Part shown: positions 1 through 8,365 of the stretch, piece after piece
Position numbering within the stretch: position 1 is the stretch's first letter
Layout of the letters: the number at the start of each line of letters is the position of its first letter
NCBI GenBank assembly: GCA_026692865.1
Contig: JAPLNI010000026.1
Location: 32,395-96,394, forward strand
DNA length: 64,000 nt
DNA from: Planctomycetota bacterium
GTDB lineage: Bacteria > Planctomycetota > Planctomycetia > Pirellulales > Pirellulaceae
Direction of reading: 5' to 3'
Notes under the pieces: generated by a model
The model's input: only the letters and a program-made list of their open reading frames with translations
What the model was told of the DNA's origin: nothing
Databases searched by the model: none
Program-made: the position numbers and the translations under genes

Positions 1-1
1 C

Positions 2-952
2 CTCGCGCAAGTTAAACAAGCCTACGAGATGTCTCGTTCGCATGAGTTCGCTGGTCCGATCGTTCATGCCGCTTTTCAACATGCTAGCTTGGTTGCAAAG
101 CGAGTTACCAACGAAACGGAAATTCATTCCCGACGAATTAGCGTCCCAAGCGTTGCGATCAGCGAAGTCGCAGCAGAGTTCTTCGAACGATTCGATGACA
201 AGGATATCTTGATTATCGGTACCGGTGAAATGGGTGAAGAAGCTCTTCGATACCTTCAAGATGCAGGAGCCGTCCGCGTGCGACTGATTAATCGCACTAC
301 CGAAAACGCACGTGCGCTCGCAGCAAAATTTGAGAAAGAATATCAGGGTGCTTTGCAAGTCTCTGTCGAACTTTGGGACAACCTACCGATCCGATTGATG
401 ACGGCCGACTTGGTGATCAGCACCACCTCCGCGACAGAACCGATTATGACGTTGGCTACTTACAAGTCGCTTCACGCTCAAAGGAAGAAGCAAGGAACAC
501 AGCTGATCTTGGATCTCGCTGTCCCACGCGATTTTGAAGAGCCGATCGGGAACTTGTCGAATGTGTACCTGTACTCTGTTGACGACCTCCAGGCCGCTTG
601 CGATCGCAACGTGGACTTCCGACGCCAGCAGTGGCCGCTTGCACGGAAAATCATCTCCGAGGAAACGTCTCGGTTCCTGGGCGACCTTCATCACCGTCAC
701 GCAGGTCCTACCATCGCAGCACTTCGCGCTCAAGCAAACCAAATCAAACAGCAAGAATTGGATCGCTTGAAAAACAGATTGCTGGCCCAAGGCGTTCACG
801 ATGAATCGCTCGACGAGATCTCTCAATCCTTTGAGCGACTAGTTAATAAGATTCTCCATCCGCCACTTCAGTCACTTCGCGAAGAAAGCACTGGAGAACA
901 ACAAGCAACGTTACTCATGGCTCTTAAGCGACTGTTTAATATCAAAGAATAA
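2..952 (+). CDS. hemA: Glutamyl-tRNA reductase, 5' end cut by window edge
   Basis: The enzyme reduces glutamyl-tRNA to glutamate-1-semialdehyde with NADPH, the first committed step of C5 tetrapyrrole synthesis. The frame is open from base 2, before the first ATG at 29, and reads LAQVKQAYEMS, the family's conserved 'GQVKQAY' region, so the true start and the catalytic-Cys domain lie upstream of the window. The visible 316 residues contain the NADPH-binding Rossmann motif IIGTGEMGEEALRYL, the NRTTENARALA strand, the DLAVPRDFEEPIG segment and a C-terminal helical dimerisation region. The gene ends 370 bp before metF, with no continuing operon visible. Family assignment is firm. Confidence 0.95.
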   Translation, partial: LAQVKQAYEMSRSHEFAGPIVHAAFQHASLVAKRVTNETEIHSRRISVPSVAISEVAAEFFERFDDKDILIIGTGEMGEEALRYLQDAGAVRVRLINRTTENARALAAKFEKEYQGALQVSVELWDNLPIRLMTADLVISTTSATEPIMTLATYKSLHAQRKKQGTQLILDLAVPRDFEEPIGNLSNVYLYSVDDLQAACDRNVDFRRQQWPLARKIISEETSRFLGDLHHRHAGPTIAALRAQANQIKQQELDRLKNRLLAQGVHDESLDEISQSFERLVNKILHPPLQSLREESTGEQQATLLMALKRLFNIKE

Positions 953-1017
953 GTCATAGCTCTCAACAATTATGTAAGGGCGTAAACATCACACCCGTTG
1001 CTTGTCTTGATGGAATA

Positions 1018-1100
1018 ACGGAGCCGACAACGCAAAGCAACGGTGCTGACTTTGCCGCAGTTCGTTGGGTAGCACCGAAGAAAATTGCATACGGATCCGG
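1018..1100 (+). repeat. Family A palindromic repeat, decayed 83-bp copy (A0)
   Basis: This lies in the hemA-metF intergenic region (953-1321), which holds no gene I can support. The left arm keeps GAGCCGA..CGC..AGC.ACGG and the right end keeps GCATACGGATCCGGAAAA. The right end resembles the ends of the copies at 3131 and 8747, including the following A-rich stretch and TTTCA. The span is 83 bp, identical to those two copies. Many substitutions break the hairpins, so I read it as an old copy no longer under constraint. Confidence 0.6.
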
Positions 1101-1321
1101 AAAACGCCATTTTTCACGCCCGGTCTGAGCCAGCAGAAAGAACTGAACCGCAAGCAAAATCGATACTGGTTGCGGTGAATTTTGCGATGAAAACGGGGTT
1201 TATGCTTTGATGAGACTAGTCGTTTTGTTATTCTAGAAGAACGAGACTGTTAGTGACTGAAAAGTAGTACACGCAATTCGGCGAACATTTTGAATTTATG
1301 GAGTAGAGGTAGAGGGTTCTC

Positions 1322-2191
1322 ATGAGTTTAACGAAGTACTTTGACGGATCGAGTCGCGGGCTTTCTTTCGAACTTTTCCCACCGAAAACCGAAGAAGGCA
1401 TTCCTGCACTTCTGGATACTGTTGGCGAACTCACCCATTACGCACCTGATTTTTACACTTGTACATACGGAGCAGGCGGATCGACTCAGAATCGCACGAT
1501 GCAAGTAGCATCAAGCGTCAAGCAACGATTCCATGTCCCCGTCGCAAGCCATCTCACCTGCGTCGGATCTACCGTCGACCAGCTTCGTGCTTACCTCCAG
1601 AATGCATGGGACAACGGAGTCGAACACATTGTTGCTCTTCGCGGTGATCCACCCAAGGGTGAAACATCATTCACAGCGATTGAAGGTGGACTTCGATACG
1701 CAAACGAATTGGTCGAGCTTATCAAACGCGAGTTTCCTCAATTCGGAATCGCAGTCGCAGGCTACCCCGAGACGCACCAAGAAGCACCAAGCTTTGAAGT
1801 CGATCTTGAGAATCTCAAACGCAAAGTCGACGCTGGTGCGGATATCATCGTGACGCAACTCTTCTATCAAAACGAAGATTTCTTCCGCTTCTGTGACGCG
1901 TGCGAAAAGATCGGGATCGATATCCCAATTGTTCCCGGCATCATGCCTGTTACCAATCTGGCTCAGATCAAACGCATCACCTCAATGTGCAAAGCCGCAC
2001 TGCCAATTAGCTTCCTGGATAAGTTGGCTGAAAGCGATGACGCTCAGTGGCAATTCGGTGTTGGTGTAGAGTTCGCTCAGAATCAAGTTCGAGAACTCCT
2101 GGACCAAGGTGTTCCCGGCATGCACTTCTATGTTCTCAACAAGTTCCAAGCGACCGCTGCTGTCTTAGACGCAGTCGAGTACGTGTCGTAG
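1322..2191 (+). CDS. metF: 5,10-methylenetetrahydrofolate reductase
   Basis: It reduces 5,10-methylene-THF to 5-methyl-THF using FAD and NAD(P)H, supplying methyl groups for methionine synthesis. The 289-residue length is normal for bacterial MetF. Visible motifs are FELFPPKTEEG near residue 17 (with the conserved acidic residue of the FFPPK motif), CTYGAGGS, HLTCVGST, LRGDPPKG (folate/FAD site) and GIMPVTN. ATG 1322 is chosen because FxFFPPK sits where expected. It stands alone downstream of hemA, and pxpB follows 32 bp after its stop, so co-transcription is possible although the pathways are unrelated. Confidence 0.96.
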   Translation: MSLTKYFDGSSRGLSFELFPPKTEEGIPALLDTVGELTHYAPDFYTCTYGAGGSTQNRTMQVASSVKQRFHVPVASHLTCVGSTVDQLRAYLQNAWDNGVEHIVALRGDPPKGETSFTAIEGGLRYANELVELIKREFPQFGIAVAGYPETHQEAPSFEVDLENLKRKVDAGADIIVTQLFYQNEDFFRFCDACEKIGIDIPIVPGIMPVTNLAQIKRITSMCKAALPISFLDKLAESDDAQWQFGVGVEFAQNQVRELLDQGVPGMHFYVLNKFQATAAVLDAVEYVS

Positions 2192-2223
2192 CAATACTTT
2201 TACCAGAGGGAGTCATCGCAAGC

Positions 2224-2967
2224 ATGGGTGATGCTCCGTTCTCAGTGGAAACACTAGGCGATCAAGCTATGCTCGTTCGCTTCGCCAGCGAGTCAACGCG
2301 AAAATGTTTCGACCGCATTCGTTACTTCGAGCAGGCTGTTAAACGCTTGTCGATTTCGGGTGTCATCGAACTCGTCCCGGCATACACCTCATTGGCTGTG
2401 TATTACAACCCGCTAGTGATTGCCGAGTTTGAACTAAGGCAACGCTTACTTAAGATTACGCTTACTGAATCTATAACGGGTGACGCTGTAGGAGCTGATA
2501 GTGAGACAATTGAAGCCAGTTCTAGTCGCGAAATCATAGTACCGGTTTGTTACGATCGCGAGTTTGGAGAAGACTTGGCTTATGTGGCTCAGGTGCATGG
2601 ATTGACCATAGAGGAAGTAGTCGCGATTCACACTTCGGCTTGTTACTTCGTGCACATGATCGGGTTCTTGCCAGGCTTTCCCTATCTCGGTGGGTTGTCT
2701 CACCGAATAGCAACACCTCGCAAAGAGTCACCACGAACCTTTATCGCAGCCGGTTCAGTTGGTATCGCAGGCACTCAGACCGGAGTCTACCCAATTGATT
2801 CTCCTGGAGGTTGGCAAATCATCGGACGTTCCCCTTGGCAGTTCTTTGATCCATCAGCAGCAACTCCCTGCCGAATACAGGCTGGTGACACGGTGAAGTT
2901 CAATGCGATCACACGCAATGAATTCGGAATCATTCACAAGCAATGCATGGTTCGAAATGGCTCTTGA
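2224..2967 (+). CDS. pxpB: 5-oxoprolinase subunit B (PxpB/KipI, allophanate hydrolase subunit 1 family)
   Basis: With PxpA and PxpC this protein forms the prokaryotic ATP-dependent 5-oxoprolinase that opens 5-oxoproline to glutamate. The predicted product has 247 residues. The hallmark motifs GFLPGFPYLGGL and AGSVGIAGTQTGVYP followed by SPGGWQIIGR are present. The frame stays open upstream to 2047, but homology begins at MGDAPFSVETLGDQAMLVRF, so ATG 2224 is preferred. It overlaps pxpC by 11 bp, implying translational coupling. I see no pxpA (LamB/YcsF) gene in the window. Confidence 0.93.
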   Translation: MGDAPFSVETLGDQAMLVRFASESTRKCFDRIRYFEQAVKRLSISGVIELVPAYTSLAVYYNPLVIAEFELRQRLLKITLTESITGDAVGADSETIEASSSREIIVPVCYDREFGEDLAYVAQVHGLTIEEVVAIHTSACYFVHMIGFLPGFPYLGGLSHRIATPRKESPRTFIAAGSVGIAGTQTGVYPIDSPGGWQIIGRSPWQFFDPSAATPCRIQAGDTVKFNAITRNEFGIIHKQCMVRNGS

Positions 2968-4195
2968 AATCATTAGGCCAGGAATGTTGACGACGATCCA
3001 AGATCGTGGACGATTTGGATATCGCCGAGATGGAGTTGTAGTCGCCGGTGCGATGGACGAGTGGGCTCTGCGTATCGCAAACTTACTCGTCGGCAATTTG
3101 AATTCCCGGTCCGAGTCTGGCCAAATAAAACCTGAGCCGATGGCGCTAGCCACGGGTTTCGACGTTGCCACAATTTACCAGACCGCACCCGAGGCTAGCG
3201 CCTACGGCTCAGGAAGAGTGTCCCTTTCATCACTCCAGTCCGAGTCACTGTCGCGCTCGCCGAATGTCGAGTCTCCGGCGATCGAGTTTTTTTTGGTCGG
3301 GCCAACCATCGATTTTCATCAGGACGCGATCTTCGCAATCTATGGAGGCTGCTGGAATGCGTCGCTGGGCGGTAAACCTGTTCGATGCGGAACGCCTTAT
3401 CGTGCTAGAGTTGGTCAACGGCTCGAAATTCGTGAGGCCACCGCTGGGGCGTGGGGCTACCTTGCGGTCAATGGTGTTTTCGATACCCCAAAAGTTCTTG
3501 GAAGCCGAAGCACTCACTCGCGATCGAGAATGGGTGGCTTTGAAGGACGTGCGCTGAAAGCAGGAGACCAGATAGGGTTTAAGTCGAACTGTACAGCACT
3601 GACATTTACTGCGAATGTTTCCTGTCGCTATGTACCATGGACTGACAGTGTCTACGGAAATTCTCGCGATGGTAATGAGCTCGATGGCGGTCAACAAAGT
3701 GACTCGCAAAACCAATCACTCGCTTCAACGATTCGGTTTGTTCGTGGATCGCATTGGGGGATGCTCGACGCAAGCAATCAAGAGACCGTGACCAACAGTA
3801 AGTGGATCATCAGCAAAAAATCCGATCGCATGGGGTATCGACTTGAGAAGCCTAGCGAATCTTCGTTATCGCAGCGCGTTGAATCTGATCGCTTGCAACT
3901 TGCAAGTCCGTTTGAGATGCTCTCGGAGCCAAACACAATTGGAACAATCCAGCTCCCCTCGGGCGGCGATCCAATCATTCTCATGTCCGATGCAGCAACA
4001 ACAGGTGGCTACCCACGCCTTGGTCATGTTGCACATGTAGATCTACCGCGACTTGCTCAACAACGCCCAGGAACAGCCATTCAATTGCAAGTCATTTCGT
4101 TAGCTCAAGCCCATCAACTCGCCATTGAGCGCGAACGACAGTGGCGAAGATTACTCTATGGAGTTCGCCATGAGCCCTGGTGTGCTTTGGTATAG
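2957..4195 (+). CDS. pxpC: 5-oxoprolinase subunit C (PxpC/KipA) with an in-frame palindromic-repeat insertion
   Basis: This is the partner of PxpB (biotin-dependent-carboxylase-like domain, allophanate hydrolase subunit 2 family), predicted at 412 residues. ATG 2957 gives the canonical start MALEIIRPGMLTTIQDRGRFGY; an earlier in-frame codon at 2903 would add 18 unconserved residues inside pxpB. Later motifs are YGGCWNASLGGKPV and TGGYPRLGHV. Family members run almost directly from NLLVGN to the LVGPTI strand. Here about 60 extra residues intervene, and the family A repeat at 3131-3213 encodes residues 59-86 of them (EPMALATGF...AYGSG). No stop or frameshift is introduced, so the protein is probably still made. 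Function follows from the family; tolerance of the insertion is inference. Confidence 0.92.
   Translation: MALEIIRPGMLTTIQDRGRFGYRRDGVVVAGAMDEWALRIANLLVGNLNSRSESGQIKPEPMALATGFDVATIYQTAPEASAYGSGRVSLSSLQSESLSRSPNVESPAIEFFLVGPTIDFHQDAIFAIYGGCWNASLGGKPVRCGTPYRARVGQRLEIREATAGAWGYLAVNGVFDTPKVLGSRSTHSRSRMGGFEGRALKAGDQIGFKSNCTALTFTANVSCRYVPWTDSVYGNSRDGNELDGGQQSDSQNQSLASTIRFVRGSHWGMLDASNQETVTNSKWIISKKSDRMGYRLEKPSESSLSQRVESDRLQLASPFEMLSEPNTIGTIQLPSGGDPIILMSDAATTGGYPRLGHVAHVDLPRLAQQRPGTAIQLQVISLAQAHQLAIERERQWRRLLYGVRHEPWCALV
3131..3213 (+). repeat. Family A palindromic repeat inside pxpC (A1, 83 bp)
   Basis: This is a pair of inverted arms of about 26 bp. The left arm and the reverse complement of the right arm both start CCTGAGCCG and continue GGCGCTAGCC. 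Each arm folds as CCG-n-xGGC-GCTA-GCCx'-CGG with one bulged base. The covarying pair is T:A in the left arm and A:T in the right. It is read in frame by pxpC as PEPMALATGF ... ASAYGSG. Similarity with the copies at 1018 and 8747 continues for about 20 bp beyond the right arm. Confidence 0.9.
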
Positions 4196-4540
4196 TCATT
4201 ATTGATTGTTTCCAAGACGCATCACTTTGAGTCCATCCTGCCTTGCTGTGAAGCAACTCGAGTTATTGCCGTGATCGTTGGACAATTTTGCCAGGCGCAA
4301 GTTACCACTCAAGTCGCCCGAGCATCCTCAGGAGCCGTGAATCACTTTCCGATAATCCAAGCCATTGATCTTGCAAGTGCAACCGAGCAACTGAGAGATC
4401 TTAGCTTTCAACTAATCGCAATCGCCCCGCAATCACAATCCGATGTTTGCTATAAGCCACTCGCAGCGCCACTCGCATTCGGCAGAGTGTTCGGAATCGA
4501 GGACGTGTACGATCGAATACGAAACCGTGCGAACGAATAG
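4196..4540 (+). pseudogene. Truncated duplicate of the TrmH/SpoU methyltransferase domain
   Basis: The region encodes SILPCCEATRVIAVIVGQF and FPIIQAIDLASATEQLRDL, nearly the same as the segment of the intact methyltransferase gene at about 8866-9145. DNA identity is high over roughly 280 bp, including runs such as GCAAGTTACCACTCAAGTCG. The copy lacks the N-terminal half and loses similarity after about 4474, before the SAM-binding motifs of the SPOUT knot. It then runs on for 22 unrelated codons to a stop. An open frame persists from 4202 to 4540, but without the SAM site it cannot be a working methyltransferase. It begins within a few bases of the pxpC stop and does not contain the family A repeat. 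Confidence 0.85.
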
Positions 4541-4738
4541 AAGTAAGGGTCAAAAAAGAACGAAATTGTTCTCGAAACTTGCGTCGTGTTGCAGTGTTCT
4601 TAGGGAAACCTCACTTTTCGGCGCAGACTTTCCGTATTGAAAGCTGCTAAAACAATCTTTTCAGATACTTTTCCGGCCGGGCCCTCGTAGACGGAGGCTC
4701 GGAATTCTCTTTGTTGACGTATTCTAGATTTACATCTT

Positions 4739-6208
4739 ATGACCTTCTCGATTGCGATTATTGGCGGTGGTCCTGGTGGCTTGATGACCGCGTATCAGTT
4801 ACAGAAACGATGTTCTTTCCCGATTGAAGTGACGATTTACGAGGCTGGCCCAAGGCTTGGCGGCAAGATTCAATCGAAGCAGTTTTCGCTTCTTCCGGCC
4901 CCTTATGAAGCGGGTGCAGCGGAGCTTTATGATTATTCGGCGGTCGGTGAAGACCCATTGCGAGAGCTCATTGACGAGCTTGGGCTCAAGGTCAATCCGA
5001 TGAATTCCTCGTCGGTTTTTTCGTCTGTGATTTTGGATAATCATGTTTTACGAGACGTGGACGACACGCGTCTTGCATTCTCCGAGGAAACTTGGGCCGC
5101 GTTGAAGGACTTTGATCAACGTGCGAGATCATGGATGAACCCGCAAGATTACTACGATTCGGATTGGACAGAGCACGCGACAGATCCGATGCTCACGGAG
5201 AAGTTTGCATCTATCCTTGCGACAGTGCCTGATGAGACGGCAAGACGTTACCTGCAAACACTCTTGCACAGTGATCTGGCAACTGAGCCGCATCAAACGA
5301 GTGCTCATTATGGTTTACAAAATTATTTGATGAATCATCCGGAGTACATGAGCCTTTATACAATCGAAGGTGGAATCGAGAATTTCCCCAAAAAACTCGC
5401 CTCCAGGATTTCCGCTGAAATACTTTTGGAGGAATCGGTCGTTCGGGTTGAACTCACTGAAGATGATTCTTTAAGAGTCACTTCGCGTTCTGATAGCGTA
5501 CTAGAAACAGAAGATTATGACTATGTTGTTGTGGCGTTGCCTAACAACTGGATACCGGCAATTCAATGGGGTGGGGAACTGCTCGCCGATGCCATGCACC
5601 GGCATCACGTTCATTACGATTATCCAGCACACTATCTTCGAGTCACGATGCTCTTTAAAGAGCCGTTCTGGCGCTCCGAACTTCAAGACTCCTACTTTAT
5701 GTTGGATGCTTTTGGTGGCTGTTGCTTGTATGATGAATCTTCGCGCAATGGACACCAAGAATCTGGCGTACTAGGTTGGCTTTTAGCGGGTGAAGCGGCG
5801 ATGACGATGAGTAACTATTCAGATGAGGATTTGATGCCGCTCATTCTCGATTCGTTACCGGAGTCCCTTCGACATGGTTGTGAGTTGTTTCTCGAGGGAC
5901 GAGTACATCGTTGGATCAGCGCGGTCAATGGGCTACCCGGTGGACTACCACCAGAAGACATGGATTCGCGGCATATTCCGGAGCCGATACGGCACCCGAA
6001 CTTGTTTGTTGTTGGCGATTACCTTTTCGATTCGACCCTCAACGGTGTTTTGGATTCGGCGGACTATGTTGCCGAGTGGTTAGTAGAAGACATGGAAGAC
6101 GAGCTCGCAGTCCAAAGCGATGCGTCGACCGCTCTCGGGGCAGCCGCATTTCCTCTTGTAAACATCGATTCGAATCTCGCACAAAAGCTTGAAAGAGATA
6201 ACTTATGA
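4739..6208 (+). CDS. FAD-dependent amine-oxidase/protoporphyrinogen-oxidase-like protein
   Basis: The product has 489 residues. The N-terminus is a textbook FAD-binding Rossmann fold: IAIIGGGPGGLMTAYQLQ followed by the second motif EAGPRLGGKI. Near the C-terminus, NLFVVGDYLFDSTLNGVLDSA is the FAD-closing motif of the amine oxidase / phytoene desaturase superfamily. The substrate cannot be told from sequence. The following gene overlaps its stop by 4 bp (ATGA), and a membrane acyltransferase follows, so this enzyme heads a three-gene operon. hemA is 4 kb away, but I see no specific evidence that this is HemY. Confidence 0.85.
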   Translation: MTFSIAIIGGGPGGLMTAYQLQKRCSFPIEVTIYEAGPRLGGKIQSKQFSLLPAPYEAGAAELYDYSAVGEDPLRELIDELGLKVNPMNSSSVFSSVILDNHVLRDVDDTRLAFSEETWAALKDFDQRARSWMNPQDYYDSDWTEHATDPMLTEKFASILATVPDETARRYLQTLLHSDLATEPHQTSAHYGLQNYLMNHPEYMSLYTIEGGIENFPKKLASRISAEILLEESVVRVELTEDDSLRVTSRSDSVLETEDYDYVVVALPNNWIPAIQWGGELLADAMHRHHVHYDYPAHYLRVTMLFKEPFWRSELQDSYFMLDAFGGCCLYDESSRNGHQESGVLGWLLAGEAAMTMSNYSDEDLMPLILDSLPESLRHGCELFLEGRVHRWISAVNGLPGGLPPEDMDSRHIPEPIRHPNLFVVGDYLFDSTLNGVLDSADYVAEWLVEDMEDELAVQSDASTALGAAAFPLVNIDSNLAQKLERDNL

Positions 6209-7089
6209 CGATTCAAGCAATCACCGTCGACGAGAATGTAAATTTGACATTATCCGATGAGCCAATTGCGATTCGAATTCGATTCGTTAACGAGCTCGAC
6301 GATCCTGCCTCGGCATCGATGAAATTCTTGGATCCAACTCTGTGTTATGCGGTGTCTAGTTCGTGCTTACTATCCGATGCTCCTGGACCGAATGCATTGG
6401 ATGTTCTTGTATGGCCACTTTCGATAAAGCCTCCACCAACACTTTTGTCTTCGAAGAGAAACTCAACCGACGTCGCTGAAAAGCCGAACGAATGGTTCGA
6501 CGCCGTTGTTGACGAATCTCGTTTGCCTTCGATTGTGGTGAAGATGCGCGGGGCGGAGGTGACATGGCGTCCTGGGCGGGCGTTGCTGCAATGCGAGCCA
6601 GAACAGACTGCGTCCTTACTGAAAGCAATCATCGATTTTAACTACTTCGAGAATGAGCTTCGAAAAATCGAATCCGAGATTGCGGCCGGTTGGGCCGATT
6701 TGGAGGTCGACAAACGACTTGCTTATCAAGTAACCCCGTCCGATTTAGAGTGTAGTGAAATCGTCGGGCGACGTATCGACCAGACTCTGCAGCGGCGGAT
6801 TCGTCATGCCAGGATCGAGCCACATCTGTACGCGCCAAACCTGCAGCTAACTTTAGCAGGACAGAAGGTCGGCGAGGAACTGCGAGAAAAGGCTAATATC
6901 GAAGATCGCTCTGAAACCGTTGATAGCCAGATGGAAGTCTTTGAACATGTTTATGAAATGGGCAGCCAGCGAATGGGTGAATTCAGAGATTCACGACAAG
7001 GTCACACGCTAGAATGGGTAATCATCATTCTTTTGGGTTCCGAAGTCATTTTGCTGATCGCTGATATGCTCTGGCAATTAGAAACGTAA
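6205..7089 (+). CDS. RMD1/DUF155-family protein with C-terminal membrane anchor
   Basis: The product has 294 residues and a 4-bp overlap with the upstream oxidoreductase. The central part (about 130-250) is charged and helical. It ends in a pattern typical of the RMD1/YagE (DUF155) family: helices, then SRQGHTLEWVIIILLGSEVI forming a single membrane span at about 270-290, and a very short tail. Yeast RMD1 is linked to sporulation and a mitochondrial relative (RMND1) to mitoribosome anchoring; the bacterial role is unknown. The N-terminal 120 residues are weakly conserved to my eye. Assignment rests mainly on the C-terminal signature. Confidence 0.6.
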   Translation: MTIQAITVDENVNLTLSDEPIAIRIRFVNELDDPASASMKFLDPTLCYAVSSSCLLSDAPGPNALDVLVWPLSIKPPPTLLSSKRNSTDVAEKPNEWFDAVVDESRLPSIVVKMRGAEVTWRPGRALLQCEPEQTASLLKAIIDFNYFENELRKIESEIAAGWADLEVDKRLAYQVTPSDLECSEIVGRRIDQTLQRRIRHARIEPHLYAPNLQLTLAGQKVGEELREKANIEDRSETVDSQMEVFEHVYEMGSQRMGEFRDSRQGHTLEWVIIILLGSEVILLIADMLWQLET

Positions 7090-7097
7090 AGTGCTTC

Positions 7098-8207
7098 ATG
7101 CGTTTCTCCTCGATCGATGTTTTGCGGATGGTTGCGATCTTTGTGATGGTCATCGTCCATTTTGCGGAGAACTTGTCGGGAGTTGTCGTGCCGATAACTG
7201 GCTTTGGAGCTCCCCTTTTTGTCTTTCTTTCAGGACTCAGCTATCGACTGTGGGTCCACGGACTTGAGGCAACTGGTACTCGCGACGAGGAAATTTCGAA
7301 GCGTTCTATTCGTCGTGGATTGTTCATCTTTGGATGTGGCTTTGCGTTCAATCTGATTGTTTGGCTTCCAGAGGATTTGTTTAACTGGGACGTGTTGACG
7401 TTCATTGGTTTTTCGATGTTGGTCCTCAATGGAATGCGTCGACTACCTTTGGCGATTCCGATTCTTGTTACCGTGTTATCAATTTTGATCAGCCCAATTC
7501 TGCGAGGAGTTTTCGACTATCCCGCGTACTGGGTGAACCACTACTTCGAATATGACCTTACCCTGTCTGACGTGTTGATCGGTTTTTTGGCGACGGGTTA
7601 CTTCCCTATTTTTCCTTGGATTGCCTATTCACTAACTGGGCTATCGGTCGGTTCGTGGGTACTGCGGCCATCACGGAGCTTGAACATTGAAGATAAAGCG
7701 ATCTTGGAGAAGCAGATCACGTCGAAGATCATAGGTCTCGGCGCATCGTTGATCGTAGCCTCTGGACTCCTGCTGATAGCTCGACCGTATCTGCCTGCCC
7801 CAATATCCAATCGACTTTTCGGCGGGTGGACGATGTTTCCTCCTTCGACTGAATACGTGATTGCTACGATCGGTTGGGCTTTGATTGTCTTCAGGATCAC
7901 ACATCTGTTGATTGATCGCCCAATCATTTCGCCTCAAGTCAAAGGATTTCTGAATATTGCAAAGTCCTTCAGCCGGTACTCGCTTACCATTTATGTGCTA
8001 CACCACTTGTTCCACCTTTGGCCGATGTGGATCTACGCGATTGTAAATGGAGAAGAGCCAACATTCTACTGGCAGAAAATGATGCCAGTCACTTATTCGA
8101 TACCGTTGGCTTTCTTGTTTTTAATCGGTTGCTATTTCATTCTTCGAAAGCTCGGCCCCGATAGGCGTTGGGGGATTGAGGGCTGGATGCGATGGCTGTG
8201 TGACTAA
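7098..8207 (+). CDS. Polytopic membrane acyltransferase, HGSNAT/DUF1624 or YeiB-like
   Basis: The product has 369 residues with about ten hydrophobic spans. It opens with MRFSSIDVLRMVAIFVMVIV followed by H, matching the 'R..aiDllRG.ai..Mv.vH' signature of heparan-alpha-glucosaminide N-acetyltransferase and related membrane acyltransferases. It has GAPLFVFLSGLSYRLW next and a HHLFHLWPMW motif near the end. It probably transfers an acyl group to a sugar at the membrane; the acceptor is unknown. It starts 8 bp after the RMD1-like gene and completes the three-gene operon. Confidence 0.75.
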   Translation: MRFSSIDVLRMVAIFVMVIVHFAENLSGVVVPITGFGAPLFVFLSGLSYRLWVHGLEATGTRDEEISKRSIRRGLFIFGCGFAFNLIVWLPEDLFNWDVLTFIGFSMLVLNGMRRLPLAIPILVTVLSILISPILRGVFDYPAYWVNHYFEYDLTLSDVLIGFLATGYFPIFPWIAYSLTGLSVGSWVLRPSRSLNIEDKAILEKQITSKIIGLGASLIVASGLLLIARPYLPAPISNRLFGGWTMFPPSTEYVIATIGWALIVFRITHLLIDRPIISPQVKGFLNIAKSFSRYSLTIYVLHHLFHLWPMWIYAIVNGEEPTFYWQKMMPVTYSIPLAFLFLIGCYFILRKLGPDRRWGIEGWMRWLCD

Positions 8208-8365
8208 TAAAGCCTTGATTTAGGTCTAGATTGACTTGCGATCGATTGAGTTGCGACGATGATAAGTTGATAGAAATTTTTTTTGACAGCAGGTTTGAAT
8301 TTGTATTGAGCAATCATTGACTTGATTTCTTATTTGCAGTCTCTCGATAGCAGTACGTCCAACCT

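Noticed and set aside
383-826. Open frame of 147 residues on the minus strand inside hemA
   Set aside because: It is antisense to a strongly conserved gene and its product has no recognisable motif.
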